Shown here piece by piece: positions 61,361 to 64,000 of a stretch of 64,000 bases of DNA. The notes under the pieces are model-generated. The model did no database searches and was not told where the DNA came from. It worked only from the letters and a program-made list of their open reading frames with translations. Numbering within the stretch: position 1 is the first letter of the stretch; each line of letters begins with the position of its first letter. This stretch comes from Mesorhizobium loti (GTDB lineage Bacteria > Pseudomonadota > Alphaproteobacteria > Rhizobiales > Rhizobiaceae), in the NCBI GenBank assembly GCA_014189435.1, contig CP050293.1, positions 4,469,001-4,533,000 on the forward strand. The letters are read 5' to 3'. The position numbers were made by a program, and so were the translations under genes.

Positions 61361-62359
61361 GTGCTTCGATATCTTGTCTGGCGCATCGCCGTGATGGTTC
61401 CAACGCTGCTGGTTATATCGGCGCTGGTGTTCACCATCATCGAACTTCCACCGGGTGACTATTTCGACAGCTATGTCGCCGAGCTTCGGGCCCAGGGCGA
61501 AGCGGTGGATTCCGATCGCATCGAGATGATGCGCAAGGAATACGGTTTCGACCAGCCGCCGGTCATTCGCTACTTCTACTGGGTCGGCGGGATGCTGCAT
61601 GGCGATTTCGGCTATTCCTTCGAATATGAGCTGCCGGTTCGCGACGTCGTCGGGGACCGAATGTGGCTGACCGTGCTGGTTTCCTTCGTCACGATCATCT
61701 TCACCTGGCTCATCGCCTTTCCGATCGGCATGTACTCCGCTACGCATCAATACAGCTGGGGCGACTACGGCCTGACTTTCTTCGGCCTTCTCGGCCTTGC
61801 CATTCCGAATTTCATGCTGGCGCTGATCCTGATGTATTTCGCCAACATCTGGTTCGGCACGTCCATCGGCCATCTCATGGACCAGCAATATCTCGGCGAG
61901 GCGATGAGCTGGGCCAAGGCGAAGTCGATCCTCGCCCATCTCTGGATCCCGGTCTTGATCATCGGCACCGGGGGCACGGCAAGCATGATCCGGCGGCTGC
62001 GCGCCAATCTGCTCGATGAGCTGCACAAGCAGTATGTCGTGACCGCGCGCGCCAAAGGCCTCCATCCCTTCAAGGCGCTGGTCAAATATCCGCTGCGCAT
62101 GGCGCTCAATTTCTTCATTTCCGACATTGGCTCCATCCTGCCGGCCATCATCTCCGGCGCCGAAATCACGGCGATCGTGCTGTCTTTGGAAACGACCGGG
62201 CCGATGCTGATCAAGGCGCTGCAAAGCCAGGATATGTATCTGGCAGGGTCATTCCTGATGTTCCTCGCCTTCCTGACGGTCATCGGTGTCCTGATTTCCG
62301 ACCTGGCGCTGGCGCTGCTTGATCCACGAATTCGTTTGCAGGGCGGCAGCACCAAATGA
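61361..62359 (+). CDS. Peptide-type ABC importer permease, DppB-like
   Basis: A 332-residue permease with six spans, opening with the DppB pattern LRYLVWRIAVMVPTLLVISALVFTII and carrying the large periplasmic loop and the docking region YVVTARAKGLHPFKALVKYPLRMAL. The start is GTG at 61361, two bases after the binding-protein stop. The stop overlaps the next permease by four bases (ATGA). Confidence 0.93.
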   Translation: MLRYLVWRIAVMVPTLLVISALVFTIIELPPGDYFDSYVAELRAQGEAVDSDRIEMMRKEYGFDQPPVIRYFYWVGGMLHGDFGYSFEYELPVRDVVGDRMWLTVLVSFVTIIFTWLIAFPIGMYSATHQYSWGDYGLTFFGLLGLAIPNFMLALILMYFANIWFGTSIGHLMDQQYLGEAMSWAKAKSILAHLWIPVLIIGTGGTASMIRRLRANLLDELHKQYVVTARAKGLHPFKALVKYPLRMALNFFISDIGSILPAIISGAEITAIVLSLETTGPMLIKALQSQDMYLAGSFLMFLAFLTVIGVLISDLALALLDPRIRLQGGSTK

Positions 62360-63537
62360 AGACGGATTCGCCGCTGCCCGCTCCGGGTGCTCCACTGCAA
62401 CACTACGTTTCCAGCGCGCCTTTTGACCTGCAGTCGGTCGAGGCGATGACGCCGGAGCAGTCGAAGGCCTTTCAGGCGTCGCAGTTGCGGCTGATGTGGT
62501 GGAAATTCCGGAAACACCGGCTTGCGCTTGTATCCGGCATATTCCTGGCGGTGCTGTATTTCGGGATACTGATCTCCGAGTTCCTGGCGCCCTACAATCT
62601 ACACACGCGCAACATGGACTACATCTATTCGCCGCCGCAGCAGGTGCACCTGTTCCACAATGGCGAGTTCGTCGGGCCGTTCGTCTATGGCCGCCAGATG
62701 ACGCTGGATATGGACACGCTCAAGCGGAACTACATCGAGAACCAGGACGATGTTCAGCGGCTCAGTTTCTTCTGCAAGGGCGACAGTTACCAGTTCTGGG
62801 GCCTGATCGAAGGTGACAGGCATTTTGTCTGCCCTGCCGAAAACGGCCAGCTCTTTCTGGCCGGCACCGACAGGCTTGGGCGCGACGTGCTCTCGCGCAT
62901 GATCTATGGCGCACGCATTTCACTGACAATCGGCCTCGTCGGCATCAGTTTCAGCTTCCTGCTCGGCATCGTCATCGGCGGACTGGCCGGCTATCACGGT
63001 GGTATCTTCGACCTGATCGTTCAACGAATAATCGAAGTTCTGCAATCGATTCCCAGCATCCCGCTATGGCTGGCCCTGGCGGCGATCATGCCGATAACCT
63101 GGAGTCCGATCCTGATCTATTTCGGCATCACCGTCATCCTCGGGTTGCTCGACTGGACCGGACTGGCGCGGGCCGTGCGTTCAAAGCTTCTGGCCTTGCG
63201 CGAGGAGGATTACGTTCTGGCCGCGCAGTTGATGGGCGCCGGGAGCAGCCGCATCATCAGGCGGCATCTCATTCCCGGCTTCATGTCGCATCTGATCGCG
63301 ACGGCGACGCTCTCCATTCCCGGCATGATCCTGGGCGAGACGGCGCTGAGCTTCCTCGGGCTGGGCCTGAGAGCGCCGATAACCAGCTGGGGCATCCTGC
63401 TCACCGAGGCGCGCAGCGTCAGCGTGATCGCGTTCTATCCGTGGCTGCTTTTGCCGATGCTCCCCGTCATTCTCGTCATCATGGCGTTCAACTTCCTCGG
63501 CGACGGCTTGCGGGACGCCGCTGACCCCTACAAGTGA
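62356..63537 (+). CDS. Peptide-type ABC importer permease, DppC-like
   Basis: A 393-residue DppC-type permease. The N-terminal cytoplasmic segment is followed by the first span (FLAVLYFGILISEFLAPY), a long periplasmic loop of roughly 100 residues, then GTDRLGRDVLSRMIYGARISLTIGL, the family signature, and the docking motif EEDYVLAAQLMGAGSSRIIRRHLIPG. The extra-long loop after the first span (residues 75-165) is unusual for DppC and is more like permeases of the YejE type. It ends the operon. Confidence 0.92.
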   Translation: MKTDSPLPAPGAPLQHYVSSAPFDLQSVEAMTPEQSKAFQASQLRLMWWKFRKHRLALVSGIFLAVLYFGILISEFLAPYNLHTRNMDYIYSPPQQVHLFHNGEFVGPFVYGRQMTLDMDTLKRNYIENQDDVQRLSFFCKGDSYQFWGLIEGDRHFVCPAENGQLFLAGTDRLGRDVLSRMIYGARISLTIGLVGISFSFLLGIVIGGLAGYHGGIFDLIVQRIIEVLQSIPSIPLWLALAAIMPITWSPILIYFGITVILGLLDWTGLARAVRSKLLALREEDYVLAAQLMGAGSSRIIRRHLIPGFMSHLIATATLSIPGMILGETALSFLGLGLRAPITSWGILLTEARSVSVIAFYPWLLLPMLPVILVIMAFNFLGDGLRDAADPYK

Positions 63538-63729
63538 GATCGCTGTTCCCGCCGCGCCCGTGCCGCCGACTCACCCTGGATGATCCTTGCCGGCCGCCGG
63601 TTCGATCATTGCAGTGTTCATTGTTCGCCTCTATACGCGGCGAAACCCGATCGGGGTCTGACACGGGTATCAGCCCGAAAAACGCTCTGGTCGGGGCATC
63701 GCCGACTGCTTCAGGACGTACAATCGCAT

Positions 63730-64000
63730 ATGAGCCGCCTCGATAGCTTCATCCGCAGGATGACCGCACAGCGCGACATTCTCGATCTTGTCTGCGCCGA
63801 GGTGGCGAAGATGGAGGGGCCCGTGGTCGAGCTCGGCCTCGGCAATGGCCGGACGTTCCACCATCTGCGCGAGCGCCTGCCCGGACGCCGGATCGTAGCG
63901 TTCGACCGCGCACTTGCCGCACACGCCAGCTCAATTCCCGAAGCTGAAAACCTCGTGCTCGGCGAAATTCGCGAGACGGCGGAGAGGTTCATTGGCATCG
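63730..64000 (+). CDS. Class I SAM-dependent methyltransferase, N-terminal part
   Basis: The first 90 codons of a gene that runs off the window. It starts MSRLDSFIRRMTAQRDILDLVC and has motif I as VVELGLGNGRTFHHLRE, followed by IVAFDRALAAH for motif II. The acceptor is unknown. The start is 192 bases after the permease operon; this gap shows no recognised signal. It is likely an independent gene. Confidence 0.75.
   Translation, partial: MSRLDSFIRRMTAQRDILDLVCAEVAKMEGPVVELGLGNGRTFHHLRERLPGRRIVAFDRALAAHASSIPEAENLVLGEIRETAERFIGI

Noticed and set aside
1..64000. tRNA, rRNA, CRISPR arrays and intact insertion sequences
   Set aside because: Looked for cloverleaf arms, conserved rRNA words, regularly spaced direct repeats and transposase motifs; none was convincing.

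Overview
The window is high-GC, densely packed and dominated by transport and catabolic operons. Several dispersed palindromic intergenic repeats are of the kind common in Rhizobiaceae and Phyllobacteriaceae (Rhizobium, Agrobacterium, Sinorhizobium, Mesorhizobium). Together with Tat-exported binding proteins, FCD-type GntR regulators and many ABC importers, this points to an alphaproteobacterium of the Hyphomicrobiales, probably an accessory replicon or a chromosomal accessory region. No rRNA, tRNA, CRISPR array or intact insertion sequence was seen.

Layout. (1) 1-2565 (+): end of a branched-chain-amino-acid-type ABC importer (LivH end, LivM, binding protein). (2) 2612-14294 (-): a catabolic operon with a hydantoinase/oxoprolinase pair (HyuA, HyuB), a three-subunit molybdenum hydroxylase, a PxpA/YcsF-like protein, a class III aminotransferase and a SnoaL-like protein. 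It is headed by an AraC regulator gene that is split by a frameshift. (3) 14647-27586 (-): a 13-gene run with a cyclase-family metallohydrolase, an amidase, a PuuE-like deacetylase/imidase, a COG0523 metallochaperone with a small CxxC partner, two short-chain dehydrogenases and a spermidine/putrescine-type importer that has two binding proteins and two ATPases. A divergent GntR-like regulator with two winged helices follows (28203-29222), and the shared intergenic region holds two near-identical palindromes. (4) 29530-32206: a LysR regulator, an SDR and a small NAD(P)-binding protein. (5) 32308-41169: a decayed ABC ATPase tail, a DJ-1/PfpI protein, a ribose-type ABC importer whose permease is frameshifted, and a GntR regulator divergent from an iron alcohol dehydrogenase, an aldehyde dehydrogenase and an alpha/beta hydrolase. 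(6) 41170-42465: a decayed stretch with a guaA-3'-end-like sequence and a broken restriction-type gene, possibly an old island edge. (7) 42466-57415: a glycan-type locus with four glycosyltransferases, a UDP-sugar dehydrogenase, a deacetylase-fold protein, a methyltransferase-like protein, a very unusual ABC-exporter homologue with dead ATPase motifs, a stand-alone cyclic-nucleotide-binding protein, an MBL-fold hydrolase and two nucleotidyl-cyclase-fold proteins. (8) 57568-63537 (+): a peptide/nickel-type ABC importer, followed by the start of another methyltransferase.

The best candidate for an undescribed system is region 7. The cyclases, the cyclic-nucleotide receptor and the pseudo-ABC exporter sit among glycan genes, which suggests that a cyclic nucleotide controls synthesis or export of a uronic-acid-containing surface glycan. 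This is inferred from gene content and motifs only. Regions 2 and 3 look like pathways for opening cyclic amides, imides or N-heterocycles; region 5 resembles a 4-hydroxybutyrate/lactone-type pathway. Three single-base deletions split or truncate genes (near 14050, 34953 and 42254); they may be real mutations or sequence errors.
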